From Balneolales bacterium (GTDB lineage Bacteria; Bacteroidota; Rhodothermia; Balneolales; HLUCCA01), in the NCBI GenBank assembly GCA_022565415.1, contig JAIUMT010000111.1:1-9508 (forward strand): a DNA stretch of 9,508 nt, given 5' to 3'. Each line of letters begins with the position of its first letter. Within the stretch, counting starts at the first letter, position 1. The translations under genes were made by a program, and so were the position numbers. Shown in pieces: positions 1 through 6,582 of the stretch. The notes below the pieces were generated by a model, which was given only the letters and a program-made list of their open reading frames with translations, did no database searches and had not been told where the DNA came from.

Positions 1-41
1 GCGGGAACAAGTGACTAATAAACAAGTACAAAGAAAGTGTA

Positions 42-71
42 TTGACAACATCCCATATATGTTGCGATATT
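42..71 (+). promoter_or_regulatory. candidate promoter upstream of the T9SS cargo gene
   Basis: A TTGACA hexamer at 42-47 is followed after 18 bp by GATATT at 66-71, resembling a sigma-70 -35/-10 pair. The spacer carries a short inverted repeat, CAACAT (46-51) and ATGTTG (59-64), that could bind a regulator. Primary-sigma promoters in Bacteroidota-like bacteria usually have a different consensus (TTTG and TAnnTTTG), so the match may be fortuitous. The position, about 75 bp before the start codon, is sensible. Confidence 0.3.
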
Positions 72-76
72 AGAAA

Positions 77-112
77 AAGCATCCCCAACTATCGGAATCG
101 TTAAGCATCCCC
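77..112 (+). repeat. 10-bp direct repeat, two copies, 26-bp period
   Basis: AAGCATCCCC occurs at 77-86 and exactly again at 103-112. A related CATCCC lies at 49-54. The copies sit between the candidate promoter and the ribosome binding site of the T9SS cargo gene, so they would lie in its 5' untranslated leader. They could be a regulator or RNA-level control site; nothing in the sequence identifies the factor. Confidence 0.5.
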
Positions 113-133
113 GCCTTCATCAAACTATAACTT

Positions 134-138
134 AGGAG
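134..138 (+). promoter_or_regulatory. Shine-Dalgarno sequence of the T9SS cargo gene
   Basis: AGGAG ends 9 nt before the ATG at 148, a textbook spacing, and it fixes that start. It is the only clear Shine-Dalgarno site in the window. The other genes have AT-rich leaders without one, as is usual in Bacteroidota-like genomes. Confidence 0.7.
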
Positions 139-147
139 TGTCAACTT

Positions 148-2019
148 ATGAAATCAATTCTACTGTACACCTTGCTTGTACTGATTGCAATACCCGTGTC
201 ACTTGCACAATCCATTACATCGTTCAGTCCTGCAGATGGTGCCGAAAACGTGCCTTTAAGCACTACGGTTTCCGTAACATTCGACACTCCAATCCCCGCC
301 TCTGTTGATCCCGAAGACATCGGGTTTATACTAGAGCCCGTTACATTCATATTTCCCGAAGATGAATTTGAAGTTAATGATGTAGCCATCAGTTCTAACC
401 GACTCACCATTACACTCAGCGTTAGCCTTACCGCGAATACCGACTATCATTTTGCCTTTTTGGGACTCCCCGGCGATGGCGTTCCCGTTCCACTCACCCA
501 GGTTTTTACCACATCATTCAGCACAGGCACATTCGCGGGAAACCTGAGCATCAGTGGCACCCTCAGCTATGAAATGATTTCGTTCGATTTCGATGATGAT
601 TGGGATGATTTCGACGATCATACGGTCTCGAGTAGCAAAAGCACCGCCCAAAGCACCGAAATCAACCCATTCAATGCAGTAACCCGTCTGCAATCCATCC
701 TTGAACGCGGCACCATAGAGAGAACTCATCGAAGTAAATCCCTCAGCACCCTGCTCGACGATCACAATATGCCCGATGATGAAGATCTTCGCCGTAGAAC
801 GGTGGTTCTAATTACTGATCAACCTGTATTCTTCGATGATGACGATGACGACTACTGGGATGATGATGAAGAAGAACCTTTTCCAACTGTTTTCGCACTT
901 ACAACTGTAGACGCCATTTCGGGCACCTATACAGCTCCCCGCCTTACCAATGGCGATTATTACGTAACAGCTTTGTACCTGAGTCCAGACTTTATGGCTT
1001 CTGACGATGATAATGCGCTTGGATTGGTGGGATTCGGTTCATACACTGATGAAAACGAAGAACCCCTGGCCGTAACCCTTAGCGGTGCATCTGTAACCGA
1101 TATTGATTTTACAGTATTCTTGCTAAATGCCAACTTCTTCGACGATTTGGAAGAGACTGCCTTTGGAGTCTTTGCCGACGTTACTGCTGAGGTCTCGGCT
1201 GGTTTCCCAAATGCGAAGCTATACATTGTTCAGGGCACCTCGTTCTGGGAAGAAACCCTGTTTTCCGGACCGTTTACGCCAAATGGAAAATCTATGATGT
1301 GGCTGTATCAGTTCCTCGACACCGAGCAAATGATTGAAGTACAAGCCATCAGTATTTTCGGCATCGTCATTGCGTCGCCAAGCAGCTCCGCCTCTGGCTT
1401 TGATTTCGCCCCGCTTCCGAATCCAGCCGATACAACGATGATTGATTCTGACGTGGCGGTGCAAGTTGCGATTCAAAACGGAGCTGAAAACCTGCTGCAG
1501 GAAAACCGAGGTCCGCTATCGGACTGGGAAGTAGATTACCGACTGAGCCGCGACACCGACGTCGCACTTGACGCCGGGATAACCATCCAAACAACAAATC
1601 CATTCTGGTTGATTTCATTTCGATTTTATCCCGATGATACCGATTACATTGCCTCGGTTGTCGGACATTACGCCATCGACGCGTACACGGGAGCATTTCT
1701 GGAGGAAGTGGTAACGACCTCGATCGAGGAAACACCGTTATCTCACCTGCCATCTGCAATAGAATTGAATCAAAATTATCCAAACCCGTTTAATCCGACC
1801 ACATCCATCGCCTTCAGCTTGCCATCACACACAGAGGTGCGATTGTCGATATATGATGTAGCTGGTCGCGAGGTGATGGTGTTAGTCGATGGTTCAATGC
1901 CGGCCGGACAACACACCGTGCCATTCAATTCCTCTGGAACACTTTCCAGCGGAGTTTATGTGTACAGACTTCAGGCCGGAGGAGAAATCCTCACTAGAAA
2001 AATGACCCTGATAAAATAA
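148..2019 (+). CDS. T9SS-secreted protein with Ig-like domain and Asp-rich inserts
   Basis: This 623-residue protein has three recognisable parts. A signal peptide (residues 1-20, cleavage after SLA) sends it through Sec. Residues about 22-125 look like a bacterial Ig-like domain of the Big_5/SbsA type, opening with SFSPADGAENVPLSTTVSVTF. Residues about 540-623 form a type A T9SS sorting domain with NYPNPFNPTT at 543-552 and the typical ending of a VYVYRL strand plus a basic tail, so the protein should cross the outer membrane and be released or anchored at the surface. Between them, residues 130-315 resemble an Ig/carboxypeptidase-regulatory-like fold (TYTAPRLTNGDYYVTALYL) interrupted by two acidic patches: residues 147-157 (F-D-D-D-W-D-D-F-D-D type) and 230-243 (six Asp, Tyr-Trp, then Asp/Glu). 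These may bind Ca2+. No catalytic domain is visible, and the substrate or partner is unknown. The start is set by a Shine-Dalgarno site. There is no sign of co-transcription with the later genes. Confidence 0.85.
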   Translation: MKSILLYTLLVLIAIPVSLAQSITSFSPADGAENVPLSTTVSVTFDTPIPASVDPEDIGFILEPVTFIFPEDEFEVNDVAISSNRLTITLSVSLTANTDYHFAFLGLPGDGVPVPLTQVFTTSFSTGTFAGNLSISGTLSYEMISFDFDDDWDDFDDHTVSSSKSTAQSTEINPFNAVTRLQSILERGTIERTHRSKSLSTLLDDHNMPDDEDLRRRTVVLITDQPVFFDDDDDDYWDDDEEEPFPTVFALTTVDAISGTYTAPRLTNGDYYVTALYLSPDFMASDDDNALGLVGFGSYTDENEEPLAVTLSGASVTDIDFTVFLLNANFFDDLEETAFGVFADVTAEVSAGFPNAKLYIVQGTSFWEETLFSGPFTPNGKSMMWLYQFLDTEQMIEVQAISIFGIVIASPSSSASGFDFAPLPNPADTTMIDSDVAVQVAIQNGAENLLQENRGPLSDWEVDYRLSRDTDVALDAGITIQTTNPFWLISFRFYPDDTDYIASVVGHYAIDAYTGAFLEEVVTTSIEETPLSHLPSAIELNQNYPNPFNPTTSIAFSLPSHTEVRLSIYDVAGREVMVLVDGSMPAGQHTVPFNSSGTLSSGVYVYRLQAGGEILTRKMTLIK

Positions 2020-2390
2020 GGCGCTTGCTATCTGGACTTAGGATGAAAGGACTTCCGAAAAATAATGAGATTGTGACCTGGCGCCGTTAGTATTGGTATT
2101 GGCATCGGAGTTTTAAGCTAGCTGAGTTTCCTGATATCAGTCAAATCGATGCTGTCTCTACTTCAATTATGCAGACAGACGGAATTGTTGAAGATTTTTT
2201 AACTGGAAATAGTGCTTGAAGCAGACCTTATTACAAAAAGATATAACTCACAATTAACTGATAATATATGCTGGTCGTAGGTGTTGCAATTGGATCGTTT
2301 CTGTCGGACAATATTTCTGATGGTATTTCAGCTCGGTGTTTGGATGCCATCACTTTGCGTTAAATATTTAAAAATAAGACACAACGAACA

Positions 2391-2425
2391 AATAAAAACA
2401 AGTACGCTAAAACTCTGTTTTTATT
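2391..2425. terminator. AT-rich hairpin, weak terminator candidate
   Basis: AATAAAAACA (2391-2400) and TGTTTTTATT (2416-2425) are perfect 10-bp inverted repeats around a 15-nt loop, followed by a T-rich tract. The stem is almost all A-T pairs, so it is weak. The arms would give a U-rich end in either direction. It lies between the T9SS cargo gene and the phosphopantetheinyl transferase gene and may separate their transcripts. Confidence 0.3.
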
Positions 2426-2442
2426 GTATTTTCTAAATGGAA

Positions 2443-2471
2443 TTTGCAGTATACTGTAGTTGAATACTTTG
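2443..2471 (+). promoter_or_regulatory. possible Bacteroidota-type promoter with an internal palindrome
   Basis: TTTG at 2443-2446 and TACTTTG at 2465-2471, 18 bp apart, resemble the Bacteroidota -33 (TTTG) and -7 (TAnnTTTG) elements, although the -7 element is one base short. A perfect 10-bp palindrome, CAGTATACTG (2447-2456), lies directly after the -33 element, where a repressor could sit. If real, it would transcribe the phosphopantetheinyl transferase gene with a leader of roughly 160 nt. Confidence 0.25.
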
Positions 2472-2639
2472 CAAAACCGTTTATTTGTCAAGCTTCTGCC
2501 GTGGTCGCAAAAAGCCAAAAATCGAATTGACAGGCTCTACCGTAGAATTGATGATGCACCGTTGTTGAATACGACCAAGTCTTTTGGTTAATCAAAGCCA
2601 TCTAAAAACATTAATTCATTAAATGACTTAACTAGTTCG

Positions 2640-3284
2640 ATGCTTATATCAGTTCGACCTTTCAAAGAAATTATTAGAGAATGTGAGCCGAATTTTAATG
2701 AGCTTCTAAGCGATGAAGACATTGAAAAATCGGCAATATACCGGCGTGAAGATGACCGATTTCGATTCATTGCGGCACGAATTTTATGTTATGAAGTGAT
2801 GAATTTGCACTACTCGATGCCATCACCGATGATTTTTGAATACTCCGAGCTAGGAAAACCATCACTTAATGGTGTTCCAGAATTTAACTGGAGTCACTCT
2901 GGAGAGTATATAGCTTTTTTCTGTGCGACCGGTGCAGGCATAGACATCGAGCTGTTTAATGAACTGGACCCACAGTCGTTTAGTGCTGTATTTACAGGCA
3001 CTCAACTAAAGTGGATAGGGTCAAGTAGAGAAAGGTTTTTTATGCTATGGACCATAAAAGAGTCGGTTATGAAAAGCACGGGACTCGGATTTCAACTCAA
3101 TCCACTCGAGTTAGACCCTATCTTCACTAATGCCACAAATGATAATTGGGAATTACATTTTGATGATAAAATCTATTTTGGAAAGACTATAATTAAACAA
3201 GTTAGTAGTGATAATGAGACCTATGCTATATCATTTTGCACTACAGATTCTAGTGTCAAATTGGATAAGTGCGTATTACTTTAG
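2640..3284 (+). CDS. 4'-phosphopantetheinyl transferase, Sfp/AcpT superfamily
   Basis: This 214-residue enzyme should transfer the phosphopantetheine arm of coenzyme A to the conserved serine of carrier proteins, converting apo-ACP or PCP to the holo form. The family signatures are present in order: an FNWSHSGEY segment (the W/F-N-x-S-H motif), GIDIE at 100-104 whose D102 and E104 match the Mg2+-binding acidic pair of Sfp, and W137-T-I-K-E141-S-V-M-K145, matching the W-x-x-K-E-x-x-x-K motif with E141 as the third metal ligand. The length is close to Sfp-type enzymes rather than the short AcpS type. The ATG at 2640 is the only ATG after the in-frame stop at 2589, though no Shine-Dalgarno site is seen. 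An acyl carrier domain is encoded in the synthase that starts at 7228, so this may be its activating enzyme. It could equally serve primary metabolism or other clusters. Confidence 0.9.
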   Translation: MLISVRPFKEIIRECEPNFNELLSDEDIEKSAIYRREDDRFRFIAARILCYEVMNLHYSMPSPMIFEYSELGKPSLNGVPEFNWSHSGEYIAFFCATGAGIDIELFNELDPQSFSAVFTGTQLKWIGSSRERFFMLWTIKESVMKSTGLGFQLNPLELDPIFTNATNDNWELHFDDKIYFGKTIIKQVSSDNETYAISFCTTDSSVKLDKCVLL

Positions 3285-3496
3285 GTACATTTTATGATAT
3301 TTAACACTCGTAATTATATCGTTTCCATTATATGTATATCAATTTGATCAGTTATTATAACTATATATAACAGTTTATTTTGCAAAACATTAAAACTATT
3401 TAATAAACACTTTTAATCCTGTCTTAGACTATATATTTTCAATCCACATTAACAGACGTCGTAGTGACGCTCTAACTTTTACAATTCAATTTCATT
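3285..3496. promoter_or_regulatory. AT-rich intergenic region with a 13-bp palindrome
   Basis: This 212-bp spacer is very AT-rich and contains AGTTAT-T-ATAACT (3350-3362), followed by further TA-rich alternation. It presumably holds the promoter of the small membrane protein/DUF697 pair, but no element matches a known consensus well enough to place it. In such AT-rich DNA the palindrome may be chance. Confidence 0.3.
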
Positions 3497-3670
3497 ATGA
3501 TAGCACTTATACTAGCACATGTCGTCCTGTCTATTATTGCCGGTATATTTGGTAGTGAAAGAAATTTGGGGTTCTGGGGCTTTTTTATCGCATCGCTAAT
3601 AGTCACACCTATTGTTGTACTGTTTTTCTTGTTGCTCACTAAAGACAAGTCTCAAAAGCGATCGGCTTAA
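3497..3670 (+). CDS. small two-helix membrane protein (57 residues)
   Basis: The product has two hydrophobic segments, residues about 1-19 and 27-47, separated by a short polar turn (GSERNLGFWG) and ending in a basic tail (TKDKSQKRSA). This should give a hairpin in the inner membrane with the positive tail in the cytoplasm. The layout, a polar loop with Arg then G-F-W-x-x-F and a second helix containing a Pro, is common among short uncharacterised membrane proteins of Bacteroidota, where such genes often sit singly or next to stress or envelope genes. The function is unknown. It ends 34 bp before the DUF697-type gene on the same strand, so the two may be co-transcribed. No Shine-Dalgarno site is seen. 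The hydrophobic pattern, basic end and clean stop argue that it is a real gene despite its size. Confidence 0.65.
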   Translation: MIALILAHVVLSIIAGIFGSERNLGFWGFFIASLIVTPIVVLFFLLLTKDKSQKRSA

Positions 3671-3704
3671 TTATTCTTGATCATACATTAACATAACAAA
3701 ACAC

Positions 3705-4235
3705 ATGGCTACAACTGTCAAAAAGGAATCATCTAAAAAAGGAACACCAGGAATGGAAGTCTTAACTAACGAACAAAAGTCGGTACAAGTCGTTAAAAAA
3801 TACATGCTTTGGTCATTAGGTGCCGGTCTCATTCCCGTACCTTTACTCGATATTGCAACCGTAACCGGTGTGCAGATGAAAATGATTAGTGAAATTTCAA
3901 AGGTATATGGCGTCGATTTCAAAGAAAACCGTGCGAAGAATATAATTTCTGCACTCTTCACTAGTGTTTCAGCAAATACATTTGCTTACGGTACTGTTGG
4001 AAGTGCCATCAAATCAATACCGCTGGTCGGAACATTGGTTGGATCGGTTACCATGCCGTTTTTCTCTGGCGCATTTGCTTATGCACTTGGTACAGTTTTC
4101 ATAAATCACTTTGAAAACGGGGGCACCTTCCTCGATTTCGACCCTGATAAAGTGAAAACCCATTTTGGCGAGATGTTCCGCAAAGGGAAAAAAGTTGCTA
4201 CAGATCTTACCGATAAAGTAACTACTGATTCCTAA
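3705..4235 (+). CDS. DUF697-family membrane protein
   Basis: This 176-residue protein matches the pattern of DUF697 (YcjF/GTPase-associated membrane domain). After a Lys/Ser-rich N-terminus (1-23) comes VKKYMLWSLGAGLIPVPLLDIATVTGVQMKMI (about 30-62), with the characteristic G-x-I-P-x-P-x-x-D and a helix ending in Q-x-x-M-I. A glycine- and serine-rich hydrophobic core follows at about 80-140 (IPLVGTLVGSVTMPFFSGAFAYALG), likely one or two membrane-inserted helices, and then a charged amphipathic tail rich in Lys. In other proteins this domain follows a GTPase domain; here it stands alone with no P-loop. The family's biochemical role is unknown. It follows the small membrane protein gene by 34 bp and is closed by a strong hairpin. 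A shift in ion or envelope stress response would be guesswork. Confidence 0.75.
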   Translation: MATTVKKESSKKGTPGMEVLTNEQKSVQVVKKYMLWSLGAGLIPVPLLDIATVTGVQMKMISEISKVYGVDFKENRAKNIISALFTSVSANTFAYGTVGSAIKSIPLVGTLVGSVTMPFFSGAFAYALGTVFINHFENGGTFLDFDPDKVKTHFGEMFRKGKKVATDLTDKVTTDS

Positions 4236-4259
4236 TTCTCGCTTTTGAATTGATTTCTA

Positions 4260-4303
4260 CAGAAAAGCATGAGTATTGCATTTGCAAAATTCATGCTTTT
4301 CTG
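4260..4303 (+). terminator. hairpin terminator after the DUF697 gene
   Basis: CAGAAAAGCATGA (4260-4272) pairs perfectly with TCATGCTTTTCTG (4291-4303) over 13 bp. The 18-nt loop contains TTGCA-TT-TGCAA, which can extend the structure. The descending arm is T-rich and is followed by a short AT tract. It lies 24 bp after the DUF697 stop and 25 bp before the next start, so it separates the two transcription units. Confidence 0.75.
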
Positions 4304-4328
4304 ATTTATATTCCCATACTTAGTCAAC

Positions 4329-5573
4329 ATGAATAAATATATAGTTAGGAATACTCTACTTTTATCAACTCTGTTTCTGGTTTTTTTTGCGGGTTGCGAT
4401 CTGTATACGAAAACCACAGAAGCAGAAATTGAATTAACTCCCGATCGTGTTGCTACACTTCAAACCAAAATTGACAGCACCCTCAACGCTGATAAAGTTC
4501 CGGGTGCAGCGATTATGGTCCGACTCGTAAACGGAGAAGTGTTTCAGTATGGCGCAGGATATGCCAATCTGGAAACACGTCGAAGTATGAAAATTAACGA
4601 CCGTTTCAGAATTGGCTCAATAACCAAGACATTTGTTGCAACAGTTATTCTTCAACTTGTAGACGAAGGTCGTCTTGAGTTAAGTCAAACGGTGTCGCAA
4701 CTCCTTCCAGACGTTGAGTTACGTATGGCCGACCAAATCAATGTTCGTGATTTGCTGCGTCACACTAGCGGCATTCCCAATTATACCGGCGATGTTGAAT
4801 TCCTTCTCAATATGTTCCAAAATCCGGATTCCTATCTCTCCGAAAAGCAGTTGATAGCCTTTGCCGAACGTCATCCACGATATTTTGATCCGTCTTCAAC
4901 CGATTCCCAAGGAGATCTTCGCTGGGGATATTCAAACACAAACTACATATTGCTAGGAATGGTCATTCAAAAGATTACTGGCAATACGGTTGAGCAGGAA
5001 ATTCATAATCGCATCATTGTTCCCCTCGGAATGAAAAACACCTACTACGCCACAAGCATGTATACTCCAGATGACTTGGTACGTGGTTATATGGACATTC
5101 AGACGTCTGATTATGCCGGTAGCGGCATTCCCGGCGACGGACAACCCTTCTACGATATTACTAATTTACACCCTCTTTATGCCGGTGCGGCTGGTGCGAT
5201 GGTTTCATCAGCTCCAGATCTTTTGGAATATGCTGAAGCATTTATTACCGGGAAATTTTATAGTAACAACATCCTGCAGGAAAGAAACAACTACGTAACC
5301 TCTCAGTTTGCTAGTGCCGTTGGAAATTACGGACTCGGAATCGCAAAAGTTGGCGACGAATGGATTGGCCATAAAGGTGGAATTTCGGGATATGAACTAT
5401 CCATGTACCGCAAAGAGGGCGTTGCTACTGTTATCGTATTGTCTAACAAAAGCCCAAATGGCCGCGACCCCAGCGGCGCACTACTTCCCGATGCTGGTCC
5501 GGCACTGTTTAATACCGTTGTTGGATATCTCTTCATGGAACCATACACCTATGCAAAACCAATCCTAGATTAA
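4329..5573 (+). CDS. beta-lactamase-fold serine hydrolase lipoprotein (class C/esterase/peptidase-like)
   Basis: This 414-residue protein has all three active-site elements of the serine beta-lactamase/D,D-peptidase superfamily: S97-I-T-K100 (nucleophile and general base), Y201-S-N203, and H348-K-G-G in place of the K-T-G box. HxGG at that site is usual in class C-like esterases, D-aminopeptidases and transacylases and less usual in true beta-lactamases. The N-terminus is a lipoprotein signal with the lipobox ending F-A-G-C23, so the mature enzyme should be lipid-anchored and face the periplasm or surface. The length (about 390 after cleavage) suits the family. The substrate cannot be told from sequence; candidates are an ester, an amide of a D-amino acid or a peptidoglycan peptide. 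The downstream barrel-protein gene starts 4 bp after its stop, which implies an operon. A role in processing a natural product is conceivable given the synthase nearby but is only inference. Confidence 0.88.
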   Translation: MNKYIVRNTLLLSTLFLVFFAGCDLYTKTTEAEIELTPDRVATLQTKIDSTLNADKVPGAAIMVRLVNGEVFQYGAGYANLETRRSMKINDRFRIGSITKTFVATVILQLVDEGRLELSQTVSQLLPDVELRMADQINVRDLLRHTSGIPNYTGDVEFLLNMFQNPDSYLSEKQLIAFAERHPRYFDPSSTDSQGDLRWGYSNTNYILLGMVIQKITGNTVEQEIHNRIIVPLGMKNTYYATSMYTPDDLVRGYMDIQTSDYAGSGIPGDGQPFYDITNLHPLYAGAAGAMVSSAPDLLEYAEAFITGKFYSNNILQERNNYVTSQFASAVGNYGLGIAKVGDEWIGHKGGISGYELSMYRKEGVATVIVLSNKSPNGRDPSGALLPDAGPALFNTVVGYLFMEPYTYAKPILD

Positions 5574-5577
5574 CCCA

Positions 5578-6351
5578 ATGAAAAAATTTGTTCTAGCCTT
5601 TACGTTACTTTTCGTCTTCGCTCCCGCAATTCTGGCTCAAAACTGGTGGCAAGTTAACAGCCTTAGATTAGATAGCATTCCTAATAAGGTACTATTTCAC
5701 GCTGCAGGAGATTATAGCCTGGATGTTGCAACTGGCACTATTTCTGGATTCGCACATAAATCGGAAGCCGGATTCCAAGTGCGGAAGAATCGATATTTAC
5801 TCAATGTGTCGACAGATCTGAAGTACCAAAAACTGGAAATGAGTTCACAAGTTGTGCGTGAGAAATATCTTCTGATTGAAGGTGCTCTTATTTATGATCT
5901 GCTCCCATATCTACACGCTGAAGTTGGGGCAGTTTGGGAAAAAGACGATCAACAGTTTATAGATCAGCGGTTGGTAGTTTATACCGGATTAAACGTTGAG
6001 CTTTTTAGCAGTCCAATGTGGGGACTCAACGTGATGACTGCATTCGGCGAGCAACGTCAAGTTTATGTCGTTAGTCCGGATGTTCATGTCGACTGGGTTG
6101 GATATGCTCAACAAAATTTTCGAATTGCTCTGCATCCGAAAATCATCTTTACTGAAAAGTTCATTTACGTGCGTGAGCTAGGTGATGACTCCAGTTATCG
6201 AAACATGCTTAGATTACAAACCATTTTTAGATTTACGCCTCACTTTTCGGCTCTGATAAGACACGAGACCAAATACGAACAAAAACCACTTTTCCCGAGC
6301 ATTGAGAAACTAAATCACTTTCAATCGATTGGTTTACGATTCGAAATTTGA
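5578..6351 (+). CDS. probable outer-membrane beta-barrel protein (DUF481-like)
   Basis: The 257-residue product begins with a signal peptide (1-20, cleavage after ILA, mature protein starting QNWW). The rest is a series of short amphipathic strands alternating aromatic/hydrophobic and polar residues, separated by turns, for example YLLNVSTDLKYQKLEM, LHAEVGAVWEKD, RLVVYTGLNVELF and FSALIRHETKYEQ. It ends with SIGLRFEI, like the terminal strand that the BAM machinery recognises. The pattern is that of DUF481/YdiY-type outer-membrane proteins of about 250 residues. I cannot show a family match from sequence alone, and the substrate or pore function is unknown. Its ATG lies 4 bp after the stop of the serine hydrolase lipoprotein, so the two are very probably one operon and may work together at the cell envelope. 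A bidirectional terminator follows. Confidence 0.65.
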   Translation: MKKFVLAFTLLFVFAPAILAQNWWQVNSLRLDSIPNKVLFHAAGDYSLDVATGTISGFAHKSEAGFQVRKNRYLLNVSTDLKYQKLEMSSQVVREKYLLIEGALIYDLLPYLHAEVGAVWEKDDQQFIDQRLVVYTGLNVELFSSPMWGLNVMTAFGEQRQVYVVSPDVHVDWVGYAQQNFRIALHPKIIFTEKFIYVRELGDDSSYRNMLRLQTIFRFTPHFSALIRHETKYEQKPLFPSIEKLNHFQSIGLRFEI

Positions 6352-6372
6352 TTTGAATCGGGATGAAAATTC

Positions 6373-6408
6373 AAAAAGATAGTCCTGTTTATTCAGGATT
6401 GTCTTTTT
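6373..6408. terminator. bidirectional terminator between convergent genes
   Basis: AAAAAGATAGTCCTG (6373-6387) pairs with CAGGATTGTCTTTTT (6394-6408) over 15 bp, including two G-U pairs, around a 6-nt loop. The stem carries five A on the left and five T on the right, so it forms a U-tailed intrinsic terminator on both strands. It ends the hydrolase/barrel operon from the left and could end the regulator gene transcript from the right. It lies 21 bp after the barrel-protein stop. Confidence 0.88.
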
Positions 6409-6582
6409 ATTGATGGGGTTACATAATTTGGTTCTTAAGCAAAGTACGACGGCGAATATGATTTACGCTATCCCAATTAGCGAAATCCAAATTTAAACGA
6501 TCTGTTGGATTACAGAATCTTTTGTACCGCATGCAGCCGAAGCTTGAATAAGTGGAAAGTCGGAAGCCAGAAAATACCACGT

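Larger units (their letters stand above)
2020..2639. other. 620-bp stretch without a convincing gene; possible decayed reading frames
   Basis: No reading frame here is long enough or convincing enough to call. On the plus strand there is an ATG at 2043 whose frame stops at TAG 2088-2090 and then stays open to TGA 2217-2219 (58 codons counting through the stop). A 31-codon ORF at 2268-2363 begins MLVVGVAIGSFLSD, like one hydrophobic helix. A 44-codon open stretch at about 2460-2591 ends SFG-stop and lacks an ATG. Together these could be remnants of decayed genes, but I recognise no family. The stretch also holds an AT-rich hairpin (2391-2425) and a possible promoter (2443-2471) for the following gene. 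I see no tRNA, insertion sequence or CRISPR array. Confidence 0.4.

Noticed and set aside
77..112. CRISPR-like repeat-spacer
   Set aside because: Only two 10-bp copies with a 16-bp spacer; CRISPR repeats are longer and more numerous, and no cas gene is present.
1367..1783. 138-codon minus-strand ORF inside the T9SS cargo gene, with several other antisense ORFs there
   Set aside because: They are shadows of the plus-strand gene. Their products are Arg/Ser-rich without domain features, while the plus strand encodes a full signal peptide, Ig-like domain and sorting domain.
2043..2219. Stop-codon readthrough or recoding at TAG 2088-2090
   Set aside because: A single in-frame TAG in a short unrecognised frame, with no recoding signal or conserved product, is better explained as non-coding or decayed DNA.
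3350..3362. Palindrome AGTTAT-T-ATAACT as a definite operator
   Set aside because: It lies in extremely AT-rich DNA where such palindromes arise by chance, and no regulator gene adjoins it.
5071..5568. Overlapping alternative ORFs on both strands within the serine hydrolase gene
   Set aside because: The hydrolase frame carries Y-S-N and H-K-G-G at the expected places; the alternatives have no recognisable features.
4329..5573. True beta-lactamase conferring antibiotic resistance
   Set aside because: The third box is H-K-G-G instead of K-T-G, as in class C-like esterases and peptidases, so resistance cannot be claimed from sequence.
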